A stretch of DNA of 32,179 bases from Flavobacteriaceae bacterium (GTDB lineage Bacteria > Bacteroidota > Bacteroidia > Flavobacteriales > Flavobacteriaceae). The notes below the pieces were generated by a model that ran no database searches, had not been told where the DNA came from, and worked only from the letters and a program-made list of their open reading frames with translations. The DNA lies in contig CANJDA010000004.1 in the NCBI GenBank assembly GCA_947472705.1, forward strand, positions 1 to 32,179, read 5' to 3'. Positions within the stretch are counted from its first letter, which is position 1. Every line of letters begins with the position of its first letter. Below are positions 7,414-15,613 of the stretch, piece by piece. The position numbers and the translations under genes are program-made.

Positions 7414-7848
7414 CTACTTCACCCCTGTACTACCAAAACCGCCTTCTCCTCTTGTGGTTTCAGACAATGCTTCTACCGCAATCCATTCGGCACGTTCGTG
7501 TTTGGCTATGATTAATTGGGCAATTCTTTCCCCGTTTTCCACTATGAAATTTTCATGGGATAAATTTACTAAAATCACACCGATTTCCCCGCGATAATCG
7601 GCATCAACTGTACCGGGTGAATTTAAGACGGTGATTCCTTTCTTGGCTGCCAATCCACTACGAGGTCTAACTTGAGCTTCATAACCTATTGGCAATTCTA
7701 TAAATAATCCTGTTTTAACAATAGCTCTCTCCAATGGTTTTAGGGTTATGGGTTCCGAAAGATTGGCACGCAAATCCATTCCAGCTGAGGCTATGGTTTC
7801 GTAATTGGGTAAATCGTGTTGCGATTTGTTGATGATTTTGATGGTCAT
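7414..7848 (-). CDS. dut: dUTP diphosphatase
   Basis: 144 residues, full length for trimeric dUTPase, which hydrolyses dUTP to dUMP and pyrophosphate and keeps uracil out of DNA. All five family motifs are visible: AGMDLRANL, PRSGLA, GTVDADYRGEIGVI (with the catalytic Asp and the base-stacking Tyr), ERIAQLII and the C-terminal P-loop-like RGEGGFGSTG. Its start overlaps the flippase stop by one base (TAATG). In this operon it is a housekeeping passenger of envelope genes. The stop TAG at 7414-7416 lies directly beside the right repeat copy. Confidence 0.95.
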   Translation of the reverse strand: MTIKIINKSQHDLPNYETIASAGMDLRANLSEPITLKPLERAIVKTGLFIELPIGYEAQVRPRSGLAAKKGITVLNSPGTVDADYRGEIGVILVNLSHENFIVENGERIAQLIIAKHERAEWIAVEALSETTRGEGGFGSTGVK

Positions 7849-9314
7849 TATTTTGTCTTTCTTTTTATGATTCGTACTAATGTTTCTTTTTCGCTATAGT
7901 AAATGAAATATAAGAACACCACTAACAATCCTATTTTTAAAAAATAATTATTTCGTAGCACGGGAATGTAAAATGAAACCACGGAAAACACTATGGTTAG
8001 TCCAAGGTAACTGAATATTTTATTAAAATCATACGGAATAGGATAGCTTTTTTGTCCCAATTTATAGGATATCACCATCATGCTTCCATAGGCAGCAATC
8101 GTGGCAATGGCCGATCCATAGTAGCTCATGGTTGGGATTAAAAAATAATTTAGAATCAACGTAACGGCGGCACCAACTAACGAAATATAAGCCCCTATTT
8201 TGGTTTTGTCTATTAGTTTATACCACACAGATAAATTGGTATAAATTCCCAAAAAGAAATTGGCAAAAACAATCAGCGGTACTACTTTCATGGCATCCCA
8301 ATAATTGGCATTGGGTACTAAAACGTGTTTTAACAAATCGGCAAACACAATAACAAACAAGGTGATAAACGAACCAAAAATCACAAAGTATTTGGTAATG
8401 GTAGCATAGGTTTGTTGCGCATTTTCGTTACTAGCATGGCTAAAGAAGAACGGTTCAATCCCTAAGGTATAAGCCGTTCGAAACAGCACCATAAACATCC
8501 CAATTTTATAACAGGCAGAATACGCTCCAATGTCTGACATGGGAACATGCATCCAGTCTAACAGGATTTTATCAAAATGCTCGTTGATGGCAAAAGCGAT
8601 TCCGGCAAACAATATAGGCAAACCGTAGTTCATCATTTTCTTCCACAAGACCACATCAAACTTCCAAGAAATATGAAGGTAGTTCGGAATCAACATCAAC
8701 AAGGTAAATAAACTTGCCACAACATTGGATATGAAAATATAGCCAATTTGGAAATTCTCTATATAAATGTGACTCAAAAATCCGTTTGGGTTATTGGTAA
8801 CTAATTTGGGAAGAAAGGCCAAAAAGAAAACATTGAGCAGTAAGTTTATCGTAACGTTTGCCATCTTAATGGTGGCATATTTCATGGGTCTTCTTTCCGC
8901 TCGTAACTTTGAAAAAGGGACTATGGCTAAGGCATCAAAAGTTAAAATCCAAATGGTATAGGTGATATATTGCACATTGATGCTAGACCAACTGGCTAAA
9001 GTATTTCTAAACAATAATGCCAAACCTAAAAACCCTAATGTAGACCAAAATAAAGATACCGTGGCGGTGGAAATAACCTTCTTTTTATCGTCTTCGGAAT
9101 TGTAAAATCGGAAGAAAGAAGTTTCCATACCATAAGACAGCACCACATTGAAGAACACCAAATACGCAAAGATGACCGAGACCTCACCCATCTTGCTTTT
9201 ATCAGGCAAATAATACACAAACAGCGGATTCAGTATAAAACTGATAATCCTAGGAAAAACGGTCGCCAGTCCGTAAATAAGGGTTTGTTTGAATAGGTTT
9301 TTATAAAGGCTCAA
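7848..9314 (-). CDS. Wzx-like polysaccharide/lipopolysaccharide flippase (MOP superfamily)
   Basis: 488 residues with about 12-14 hydrophobic membrane segments from residue 10 to 480. It has the family's N-terminal YGLATVFPRIISFILNPLF and matches oligosaccharide flippases that move lipid-linked glycans across the inner membrane. The start is TTG at 9312-9314: an in-frame stop lies 12-15 bases upstream, no ATG exists between, and the protein from this TTG begins exactly where family members begin. It leads the operon with dut, and a promoter with a short leader sits at 9339-9366. Substrate is unknown. Confidence 0.85.
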   Translation of the reverse strand: MSLYKNLFKQTLIYGLATVFPRIISFILNPLFVYYLPDKSKMGEVSVIFAYLVFFNVVLSYGMETSFFRFYNSEDDKKKVISTATVSLFWSTLGFLGLALLFRNTLASWSSINVQYITYTIWILTFDALAIVPFSKLRAERRPMKYATIKMANVTINLLLNVFFLAFLPKLVTNNPNGFLSHIYIENFQIGYIFISNVVASLFTLLMLIPNYLHISWKFDVVLWKKMMNYGLPILFAGIAFAINEHFDKILLDWMHVPMSDIGAYSACYKIGMFMVLFRTAYTLGIEPFFFSHASNENAQQTYATITKYFVIFGSFITLFVIVFADLLKHVLVPNANYWDAMKVVPLIVFANFFLGIYTNLSVWYKLIDKTKIGAYISLVGAAVTLILNYFLIPTMSYYGSAIATIAAYGSMMVISYKLGQKSYPIPYDFNKIFSYLGLTIVFSVVSFYIPVLRNNYFLKIGLLVVFLYFIYYSEKETLVRIIKRKTK

Positions 9315-9338
9315 TGAGAGTGTTTTTTAGGTATCGAA

Positions 9339-9366
9339 CAAAAATAACTATTAAATTCGTTCCAAA
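9339..9366 (-). promoter_or_regulatory. Promoter of the flippase-dut envelope operon
   Basis: On the minus strand a TTTG at 9363-9366 is followed after 16 bases by TATTTTTG (9339-9346), fitting the Bacteroidetes pattern at a slightly short spacing. Predicted start near 9335 gives a leader of about 20 bases. The -33 part overlaps the T tract of the atpG terminator. Confidence 0.5.
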
Positions 9367-9395
9367 AAAAAAGAGCGAACAAATGTTCACTCTTT
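9364..9395 (-). terminator. Terminator of the atp operon after atpG
   Basis: A 12-bp stem (9370-9381 with 9384-9395, one G-U type pair) around a two-base loop (four if the innermost pair opens) is followed on the minus strand by a run of T residues. It lies 46 bases past the atpG stop and ends the atp transcript. Confidence 0.85.
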
Positions 9396-9440
9396 CTATA
9401 AAATATCTTTTGAAGATTATCTTTTCAAAACTTCTTTTTC

Positions 9441-10301
9441 TTATCCTTTCAAAGCTTCTGCTCCACCTACAATCTCTAAGATTTCATTGGTAATTGCAGC
9501 CTGACGTGCTTTGTTATAAGTCAGTTTCAATTGGTTTCTTAATTCCGTTGCATTATCCGTTGCTTTGTGCATTGCGGTCATACGCGCTCCATGTTCGGAA
9601 GCAAAAGAATCTCTAATGGATTTGTACAATTGTGTCTTTAATGATTTTGGAATCAAAGTCAATACAATTTCTTCTTTGGCAGGTTCAAAAATATAGTCTG
9701 CTGCTGCTACAGGTGTGTCTGTTGCTACAGGTGCTAATGGCAAAAACTGCTCTGTCTGTACTATTTGAGTAGCGGCGTTCTTGAACTGATTGTACACCAC
9801 TTCAATTTTATCATACTCACCCGAAATAAATTTCTCAGTCAACACATCTGCAATAGCAGCTACATTGTCAAAAGTAAGTTGGTCAAAAACTTCGCTTCTG
9901 TTGGCAATAACAGTATTTGTTTTTCGTAATACATCGTTTCCTTTTTTACCAATAGCAAAAATATCAACTTGTTTTCCTTCGTAACTATCGGCTATCGATT
10001 TGGCTTGCTTAATGACATTGGTATTGAAAGCACCACACAAACCACGATTTGAAGTAATAGCTACAACTAAAACTTTGTTTACTTCGCGTTGAGTTGTGTA
10101 TTGTCCACCTGCACCGCCTTCTAAAGTAGCGCTTACGCTTTGTAATAATTCCGTTAATTTTTCGGCATAAGGGCGCATTGCTGTAATAGCATCTTGTGCT
10201 TTTTTCAACTTTGCGGCAGAAACCATCTTCATCGCCGATGTAATTTGCATCGTCGACTGAACGGAAGTAATTCTATTACGGATTTCCTTTAAGTTTGCCA
10301 T
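9441..10301 (-). CDS. atpG: F0F1 ATP synthase gamma subunit
   Basis: 286 residues, normal length. The gamma subunit is the rotating central shaft of F1. The N-terminal helix (IRNRITSVQSTMQITSAMKMV at about 7-27) and the C-terminal helix (ATELRNQLKLTYNKARQAAITNEI) are the strongly conserved shaft helices; VAITSNRGLCGAFN near 75-88 is the family's Rossmann-like signature. It is the last gene of the group and is followed by a terminator, with no beta or epsilon gene after it. The gap to atpA holds a perfect 15-bp inverted repeat. Confidence 0.97.
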   Translation of the reverse strand: MANLKEIRNRITSVQSTMQITSAMKMVSAAKLKKAQDAITAMRPYAEKLTELLQSVSATLEGGAGGQYTTQREVNKVLVVAITSNRGLCGAFNTNVIKQAKSIADSYEGKQVDIFAIGKKGNDVLRKTNTVIANRSEVFDQLTFDNVAAIADVLTEKFISGEYDKIEVVYNQFKNAATQIVQTEQFLPLAPVATDTPVAAADYIFEPAKEEIVLTLIPKSLKTQLYKSIRDSFASEHGARMTAMHKATDNATELRNQLKLTYNKARQAAITNEILEIVGGAEALKG

Positions 10302-10324
10302 TTTTTAAATTTGAAAATGTGATA

Positions 10325-10370
10325 ATTTGAAAATTTGAAAATGCTTTACACCATCTTCAAATTTTCAAAT
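10325..10370 (-). promoter_or_regulatory. Stem-loop between atpA and atpG
   Basis: Perfect 15-base arms (10325-10339 and 10356-10370) around a 16-base loop fill most of the 79-base gap. There is no T run after it on the minus strand, so it is more likely an RNA-stability or processing element, or an AT-rich repeat, than a terminator. Confidence 0.6.
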
Positions 10371-10380
10371 ACTCAAATTA

Positions 10381-11958
10381 TTAATTATATTTTGCTGATA
10401 ATTCTTTAGCCGTTTTCTCTAAAACATCAGTAATAGTATCATCTAACTTACCTGCTTTCAAAGCATTTAAAACGTCTCTGTGTTTGTTATTCAAATAATC
10501 GATATAATCTCTTTCGAATTCTTTTACTTTGTTTACCGGAACGTTTCTCAATAAGTTTTTAGAACCTGCATAGATAATCGCTACTTGGTCTTCAACTGTA
10601 TATGGGTCGTTTACGGCTTGTTTCAAGATTTCAACGTTTCTTTTTCCTTTTTCGATTACGTTTAAAGTAACCGCATCCAAATCAGATCCGAATTTAGCAA
10701 ACGCTTCCAATTCACGGAATTGTGCTTGGTCTAATTTCAAAGTACCCGCTACTTTTTTCATCGATTTAATTTGAGCATTACCTCCCACACGAGATACCGA
10801 AATACCTACGTTAATAGCAGGACGAACCCCTGAGTTGAACAAATCTCCATCAAGGAAAATCTGACCATCGGTAATCGAAATTACGTTAGTTGGGATATAG
10901 GCCGAAACGTCTCCCGCCTGGGTTTCGATAATTGGTAACGCTGTTAATGAACCTCCCCCTTTTACAATTGGTTTCAAGCTATCTGGCAAATCATTCATGT
11001 TTTTGGCGATATCATCATCGGCAATAACTTTACACGCTCTTTCTAATAAACGAGAGTGTAAGTAGAATACGTCTCCAGGATAAGCCTCACGTCCTGGTGG
11101 TCTTCTTAACAACAAAGACACCTCACGGTAAGCCACCGCTTGTTTTGATAAATCATCATAGATAATCAAAGCAGGACGCCCTGAATCTCGGAAATATTCT
11201 CCGATAGCAGCACCGGCCATTGGAGCATATACTTGCATTGGAGCTGGGTCAGAAGCATTAGCGGCTACGATAACAGTATATGCCATCGCTCCTTTTTCTT
11301 CTAATGTTTTAGCAATTCCAGCTACTGTAGACGCTTTTTGTCCTATCGCCACATAGATACAGAATACAGGTTGCCCTGCATCGTAAAATTCTTTTTGGTT
11401 CAAAATGGTATCAATACAAACCGTAGTTTTACCTGTTTGACGGTCACCAATAACCAACTCACGTTGTCCTCTACCTACTGGAATCATCGCATCGATAGAT
11501 TTGATACCTGTTTGTAATGGCTCAGTAACGGGTTGACGGAAGATAACTCCAGGCGCTTTTCTTTCTAATGGCATCTCGTATAAGTCACCGCCAATTGCTC
11601 CTTTACCATCGATTGGCTCACCAAGTGTGTTTACAACACGACCCACGATTTGCTCACCTACTTTCAAAGAAGCGATACGTTGAGTTCTTTTTACTATAGA
11701 TCCTTCTTTGATTCCAGTTGATGGTCCTAAAAGTACTACCCCAACATTGTCTTCTTCTAAGTTCAAAACGATAGCTTCTAAACCGTTTTCGAATTGTACC
11801 AACTCACCGTATTGTGCGTTTGACAACCCGTAAACACGAGCAATACCGTCTCCTACTTGAAGTACAGTTCCCACTTCTTCCAACGTAGCACCCGATTGAA
11901 ATCCTTCTACTTGTTTCTTTAATATTGCTGAAATTTCAGCAGCTTTAATTTCCGCCAT
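10381..11958 (-). CDS. atpA: F0F1 ATP synthase alpha subunit
   Basis: 525 residues. Alpha subunits form the non-catalytic nucleotide sites of the F1 hexamer. The Walker A motif GDRQTGKT is at 171-178, the Walker B strand ALIIYDDLS near 263-271, and the arginine finger is R390 in ISVSRVGG, which completes the catalytic site of the neighbouring beta subunit. Length and motifs are complete. It starts 22 bases after atpH. Its partner beta subunit is not encoded in this window. Confidence 0.98.
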   Translation of the reverse strand: MAEIKAAEISAILKKQVEGFQSGATLEEVGTVLQVGDGIARVYGLSNAQYGELVQFENGLEAIVLNLEEDNVGVVLLGPSTGIKEGSIVKRTQRIASLKVGEQIVGRVVNTLGEPIDGKGAIGGDLYEMPLERKAPGVIFRQPVTEPLQTGIKSIDAMIPVGRGQRELVIGDRQTGKTTVCIDTILNQKEFYDAGQPVFCIYVAIGQKASTVAGIAKTLEEKGAMAYTVIVAANASDPAPMQVYAPMAGAAIGEYFRDSGRPALIIYDDLSKQAVAYREVSLLLRRPPGREAYPGDVFYLHSRLLERACKVIADDDIAKNMNDLPDSLKPIVKGGGSLTALPIIETQAGDVSAYIPTNVISITDGQIFLDGDLFNSGVRPAINVGISVSRVGGNAQIKSMKKVAGTLKLDQAQFRELEAFAKFGSDLDAVTLNVIEKGKRNVEILKQAVNDPYTVEDQVAIIYAGSKNLLRNVPVNKVKEFERDYIDYLNNKHRDVLNALKAGKLDDTITDVLEKTAKELSAKYN

Positions 11959-11980
11959 TTTGATATCTCTTTAATGGTAT

Positions 11981-12508
11981 TTAATTACTAAACTCTCTTT
12001 TTAATTCCTGTAACCTATTGGCCACAGAAGCATTGTATTGTTTGTCTCCAATTCTCAAGATAAACCCACCAATAATTGCTGGATCTACAATGTTCTGAAT
12101 GGTTATTTTTTTATCTGAAATAGTGGCCACTTTTGCCATAACTTTTGCTTCTAATTCGGCTGTGATAGGAAAAGCAGTAGTAACCTTTGCGGTTTCCATG
12201 CCGTTCATTTCATCAAACTGATGATTGAATTGTGTAGCTATTGAGGCTAATATTTCAAATCTTTTATTTTCTTGTAGCAATCTAAATAGCGACTTGGTTT
12301 CACCTTGAACCGAACTAAAAATTTCGGTCAATGCATTCATTTTTAAATCGGCTGCAATGATTGGGCTAGCCAAAAACTCGCTTAAATCTGAATTGTCAGC
12401 AACCGTAGTAACGATGTTATTCATATCATCATTTACAAGTGTAGCATTTCCGTTTGAAACCGCTATTTCTATTATTGCTTTTGCGTATCTAATCGCTGCT
12501 CTTGACAT
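11981..12508 (-). CDS. atpH: F0F1 ATP synthase delta subunit
   Basis: 175 residues, OSCP/delta family, the stator cap that ties F1 to the b subunits. The N-terminal helical domain (RAAIRYAKAIIEIAV at 3-17; FLASPII; FRLLQENKRFEILASIATQF) and the C-terminal strand GFILRIGDKQYNASVANRLQELKREF are typical. It lies five bases after atpF and 22 bases before atpA. No unusual features. Confidence 0.95.
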   Translation of the reverse strand: MSRAAIRYAKAIIEIAVSNGNATLVNDDMNNIVTTVADNSDLSEFLASPIIAADLKMNALTEIFSSVQGETKSLFRLLQENKRFEILASIATQFNHQFDEMNGMETAKVTTAFPITAELEAKVMAKVATISDKKITIQNIVDPAIIGGFILRIGDKQYNASVANRLQELKREFSN

Positions 12509-12513
12509 AACGA

Positions 12514-13014
12514 TTAATTTAGTTTAACATCACCTAACATTTTCTCAATCAATTTGGTTTGAGATTCATTGTTAGCTAATTCGTCTTTTAATAATTTTTG
12601 AGCAATCTCTATAGATAATGAAGAAACTTGTTCTTTCAATTCTACCATTGCTGCATTTTTTTCGCTGTTGATGGCTGCTTTAGCTTGTTCAATCATTTTT
12701 TGACCTTGAACTTGCGCTTCTGTTTTAGCATCATTAATCATTTTTTCTTTGATTTCACGAGCTTCTTTCATCATAGCATCTCTTTCTAATCTAGCATCAG
12801 CTAATAATTTCTCATTATCTGATTTTAGATTTTGCATTTCTTTTTTAGCATTTTCTGCAGATTGTAAAGCATTTTTAATACCTTCTTCTCTTTCATTAAC
12901 TGCATCAAGAATTGGTTTCCATGCAAATTTTTTCAACAATAAAATTAATCCGATGAAAATTAAGGATTGCCAAAAGAACAAACCAAACGAAAAATCATTT
13001 ATTAACTTTTCCAT
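12514..13014 (-). CDS. atpF: F0F1 ATP synthase b subunit
   Basis: 166 residues. One N-terminal membrane helix (FFWQSLIFIGLILLLKKFAW, residues 13-32) is followed by a long charged coiled coil rich in Ala, Lys and Glu that forms the peripheral stalk. The sequence WKPILDAVNEREEGI after the helix is family-typical. Only one b-type gene is present, so the stalk is probably a homodimer. An 80-base gap with a strong hairpin separates it from atpE. Confidence 0.95.
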   Translation of the reverse strand: MEKLINDFSFGLFFWQSLIFIGLILLLKKFAWKPILDAVNEREEGIKNALQSAENAKKEMQNLKSDNEKLLADARLERDAMMKEAREIKEKMINDAKTEAQVQGQKMIEQAKAAINSEKNAAMVELKEQVSSLSIEIAQKLLKDELANNESQTKLIEKMLGDVKLN

Positions 13015-13048
13015 ATTATATAATTAAAGTCTTTCTTGTTTAAATAAA

Positions 13049-13081
13049 ACAAAAACCACAACCAACCGTTGCGGTTTTTGT
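13049..13081 (-). terminator. Intra-operon attenuator-like hairpin after atpE
   Basis: Arms 13049-13062 and 13068-13081 form a 14-bp stem with a single G-U pair on the transcript and a five-base loop. On the minus strand it is followed by a T-rich stretch (TTTATTTA). The form is that of a leaky terminator or 3' stabiliser placed right after atpE. Confidence 0.7.
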
Positions 13082-13094
13082 TTGGTTTTTTGTA

Positions 13095-13292
13095 TTAAGA
13101 TACTGCGAATAAAGCAGCAAATCCAATACCTTCAATAAGGGCCGCTGCAATAAGCATCACAGTTTGAATTTTTCCTGTTGCTTCTGGTTGACGAGCGATA
13201 GCCTCTAATGCAGAACCACCGATTCTACCAATACCAAGACCAACTCCGATAACCACTAATCCAGCTCCTACTAAATGAAGATTTCCTTCCAT
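13095..13292 (-). CDS. atpE: F0F1 ATP synthase c subunit
   Basis: 65 residues, shorter than many c subunits but full: two membrane helices joined by the polar loop ARQPEA (33-38). The first helix carries the glycine-rich GVGLGIGRIGG packing motif. The ion-binding carboxylate is E54 in LIEGIGFAALF. No glutamine appears at the usual sodium-ligand position of helix 1 and E54 is followed by Gly rather than Ser/Thr, so proton coupling is more likely. Hairpins flank the gene on the transcript, which fits the need for many c copies per complex. Confidence 0.96.
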   Translation of the reverse strand: MEGNLHLVGAGLVVIGVGLGIGRIGGSALEAIARQPEATGKIQTVMLIAAALIEGIGFAALFAVS

Positions 13293-13357
13293 AATGTATA
13301 TATATTTAATTAAACATTCTAATTAAAGCGGCTGCACAAAAGGCATTCGCTGTTTTA

Positions 13358-14491
13358 TTAATGATGCCCTTCTTCGTGATGGTGCTCCTCAACGGCTGAA
13401 CCAAAATACAAAGCGGTTAACATCGTGAAAATATAGGCTTGTAATAATGTTACTAAGATTTCGATTAAAGAAATGATAAACGATAAAACAAAAGCCAACG
13501 GACTTCCTATCCAGCTTTTAAAAACAAACATCATCCCAATCAAACTCATCAATACAATATGCCCCGCAAACATGTTGGCATACAAACGAATCATTAATGA
13601 AAATGGCTTGATAATAGCTCCCATAAGTTCTATAGGGGCCAAGATAAACTTCATGGGTACTGGAACACCTGGCATCCAAAAAATATGTTTCCAATAGTTT
13701 TTGTTTGCTGTAAGTGTAGTAATTATAAAAGTTACTACAGCTAATCCAAAGGTAACGGCTATATTTCCAGTTACGTTAATTCCAAATGGAGTCATCCCAA
13801 CTACATTTAAAAACCAAATAAAAAAGAATACGGTTAATAAATGACTCATGTATTTTTTATACTTTTTTTCGCCTATGTTTGGAATAGCAATTTCATCACG
13901 AACAAACAATACTATGGGTTCGAAGAATCGACCAGCTCCAGCAGCTACTCCTCCATTTTTGGAATACGACTTTCCTAAACTTCTGAATAATAAGACCATT
14001 AATAAGGCAACAACCAACATGGTAAACACTCCTTTGGTAATAGAAAAATCTAATGGTTTTGCGTTTGTAGGATGCTCTTCATCGCCAGTTAACGTTCCTG
14101 AAGCATCTGTTTTGTATATTTTTTCGTGGTGTAAAACGTAGTAATTTCCATTTGACTCAGCTACACTTTCTCCGTGATTAAATTTTGAAGAAGAGAAAAC
14201 TTCCAGTTTTCCATTGTCCCAAAGAATAATTAGAAGCGGGAAACCATAATGTTTTCCTGCTGCTTCATCAGCAAATAAAGAAAAATCATGACCGTCTAAA
14301 ACGTGATGGTTTTTAACTTCATCTATTTTTTCTTTCATTGCTTCTTTTTCATCAAGCTTTTCGGTTTTTAACTCAGCCTTAGGAGCCGTTTGTACCGATA
14401 AAGTATCAGATGAATTTGCAAATCCGTTTAGAGAAATTAATGCTAATAATGCAACTAAAATATATAGAAGTGGTTTTTTTGAAAGCACCAT
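13358..14491 (-). CDS. atpB: F0F1 ATP synthase a subunit, long N-terminal form
   Basis: 377 residues, over 100 longer than E. coli AtpB. Residues 1-26 look like a signal peptide or extra membrane helix; residues 27-150 are a polar extension that includes HDFSLFADEAAGKHYGFPLL and a beta-rich segment. The membrane core starts near 155. The essential Arg is R302 in LMIRLYANMFAGH, and LLQAYIFTML near 349-358 carries the conserved Gln. The tail is His-rich (EEHHHEEGHH). The extension agrees with other Bacteroidetes AtpB proteins known to me; its role is unknown. It has its own promoter upstream. Confidence 0.95.
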   Translation of the reverse strand: MVLSKKPLLYILVALLALISLNGFANSSDTLSVQTAPKAELKTEKLDEKEAMKEKIDEVKNHHVLDGHDFSLFADEAAGKHYGFPLLIILWDNGKLEVFSSSKFNHGESVAESNGNYYVLHHEKIYKTDASGTLTGDEEHPTNAKPLDFSITKGVFTMLVVALLMVLLFRSLGKSYSKNGGVAAGAGRFFEPIVLFVRDEIAIPNIGEKKYKKYMSHLLTVFFFIWFLNVVGMTPFGINVTGNIAVTFGLAVVTFIITTLTANKNYWKHIFWMPGVPVPMKFILAPIELMGAIIKPFSLMIRLYANMFAGHIVLMSLIGMMFVFKSWIGSPLAFVLSFIISLIEILVTLLQAYIFTMLTALYFGSAVEEHHHEEGHH

Positions 14492-14530
14492 AATTATGAA
14501 TTATCTATATTATATTTTTCAAATTTGGTG

Positions 14531-14560
14531 CAAAAGTACAATTTTAATTAATATTAAAAA
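14531..14560 (-). promoter_or_regulatory. Promoter of the atpBEFHAG operon
   Basis: TACTTTTG on the minus strand (14531-14538) matches TAnnTTTG; about 18 bases upstream is a TTTT rather than TTTG at 14557-14560. The start would be near 14527, a leader of about 36 bases before atpB. It sits in the 114-base gap after the DUF6168 gene. Confidence 0.55.
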
Positions 14561-14605
14561 GTATAACTTTATTTTTTTTTGAGGAATTACCAATTATAAA
14601 ACGAT

Positions 14606-15004
14606 TTACTGTTTATTGTTTAAAATTCTTATGGTAGCAAGTGTTTCTATTATTAGAAAGTAAATAAAAATTAGAAAAAAATTGGTTTTTTCAATAGACG
14701 TGTACGGAAGATGAATTGCTAAAATAGGCTTAACCAAAAGATAGGCTATTATCATTTTTAAAGTTGTTAGAAATAAGAAAGCATAGCCAACATAGTTTTT
14801 CATGTTTTGAAAGACCATATTTAGTGCGAAAACAATAAATGCAGAGAATAAGGTGAAAAGTAAATAAAGCAATGCTACACTATATTGAAATTGACTTTCA
14901 ATAGTACTTGAAACCAAAAAATATAATAGTGTTTTATGAATGGCGAATCCTATAAGTCCTGCTATTAATACAATTAATAGTGAATGATATTTTTTTAATT
15001 TCAT
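14606..15004 (-). CDS. Small four-helix membrane protein, DUF6168-like
   Basis: 132 residues with four predicted membrane helices at about 9-30, 40-62, 72-92 and 105-125, and little else. I recognise the size and position (between atpZ and atpB) as DUF6168 of flavobacteria; AtpI-like small membrane proteins occupy the same place in other phyla. It may help c-ring or Fo assembly, but this is inferred from position only. It starts three bases after atpZ ends. Confidence 0.65.
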   Translation of the reverse strand: MKLKKYHSLLIVLIAGLIGFAIHKTLLYFLVSSTIESQFQYSVALLYLLFTLFSAFIVFALNMVFQNMKNYVGYAFLFLTTLKMIIAYLLVKPILAIHLPYTSIEKTNFFLIFIYFLIIETLATIRILNNKQ

Positions 15005-15007
15005 TTA

Positions 15008-15235
15008 TTATTCTGATTTATTAATGTCTTTTAATTGACGGTTAATGTTGTAAAACGAAATACCAACACCAATAAGGGTGAGTATTTTTACATATACATT
15101 ATATGGGTTTGGATATTTTTGATCTAACCAGTTCCCTAAATAGGAAAACAAGAAGATAATTACTCCCATTTGGATTGGAATAGTAATCAGGGCCAACCAT
15201 TTATTAGGCGATTTTTTCTTCTGGGGATTGATCAT
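15008..15235 (-). CDS. AtpZ/AtpI family protein
   Basis: 75 residues with two membrane helices (about 13-35 and 47-63) separated by WLDQKYPNPYNVYVK, the usual pattern of AtpZ/AtpI proteins, which are linked to c-ring assembly and magnesium or cation handling of ATP synthase. The start ATG at 15233-15235 lies inside the end of the bactofilin gene, a 32-base overlap in another frame. No shorter start would keep the first helix with its basic lead-in intact, so the overlap looks real. Confidence 0.8.
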   Translation of the reverse strand: MINPQKKKSPNKWLALITIPIQMGVIIFLFSYLGNWLDQKYPNPYNVYVKILTLIGVGISFYNINRQLKDINKSE

Positions 15236-15608
15236 TACTAACCATGTTTTTTACATGAGGTTTCATTACACAAGTGGCGCTAAATTCAGCTCCAGGTTCT
15301 ACGGATAGTTTACCACATATTACTTCGCCTTTAATATGCGCTTTTGATTTAATATTTAGTATTTCTTGTACTTGAATTTTGCCTTCAAATATACCTTCTA
15401 TGTCTGCATTTTTACAAACAATATCACCTTTTACACTTGCTGCTGGGCCAATAACTATTTTCCCTTTAGATTGAAAATTACCTATTAAGTGACCATCCAA
15501 TCGGAAATCAGCTGGAGACATAATGTCCCCTTTAATAGTAGTTCCTTCAACTATTCTATTTGTTTTACCTAAAAGATCGGTATATGATTTTGGACTTTTT
15601 TCAAACAT
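15204..15608 (-). CDS. Bactofilin, polymer-forming cytoskeletal protein
   Basis: 134 residues. The centre (about 20-120) is a beta-helix of repeated six-residue-like turns with the family's pattern: GTTIKGDIMSPADFRLDGHL, GKIVIGPAASVKGDIVC, AHIKGEVICGKLSVEPGAEF. Bactofilins polymerise without nucleotide and act in cell shape, wall synthesis or motility. It begins five bases after sprE and overlaps atpZ by 32 bases, so it is translated with both. Confidence 0.92.
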   Translation of the reverse strand: MFEKSPKSYTDLLGKTNRIVEGTTIKGDIMSPADFRLDGHLIGNFQSKGKIVIGPAASVKGDIVCKNADIEGIFEGKIQVQEILNIKSKAHIKGEVICGKLSVEPGAEFSATCVMKPHVKNMVSNDQSPEEKIA

Positions 15609-15613
15609 GTTTT

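Noticed and set aside
13848..14141. 97-residue frame opposite atpB, and similar frames opposite sprE, atpF, purD and the TPR gene
   Set aside because: Antisense to well-conserved genes, low-complexity composition, no recognised domain or promoter.
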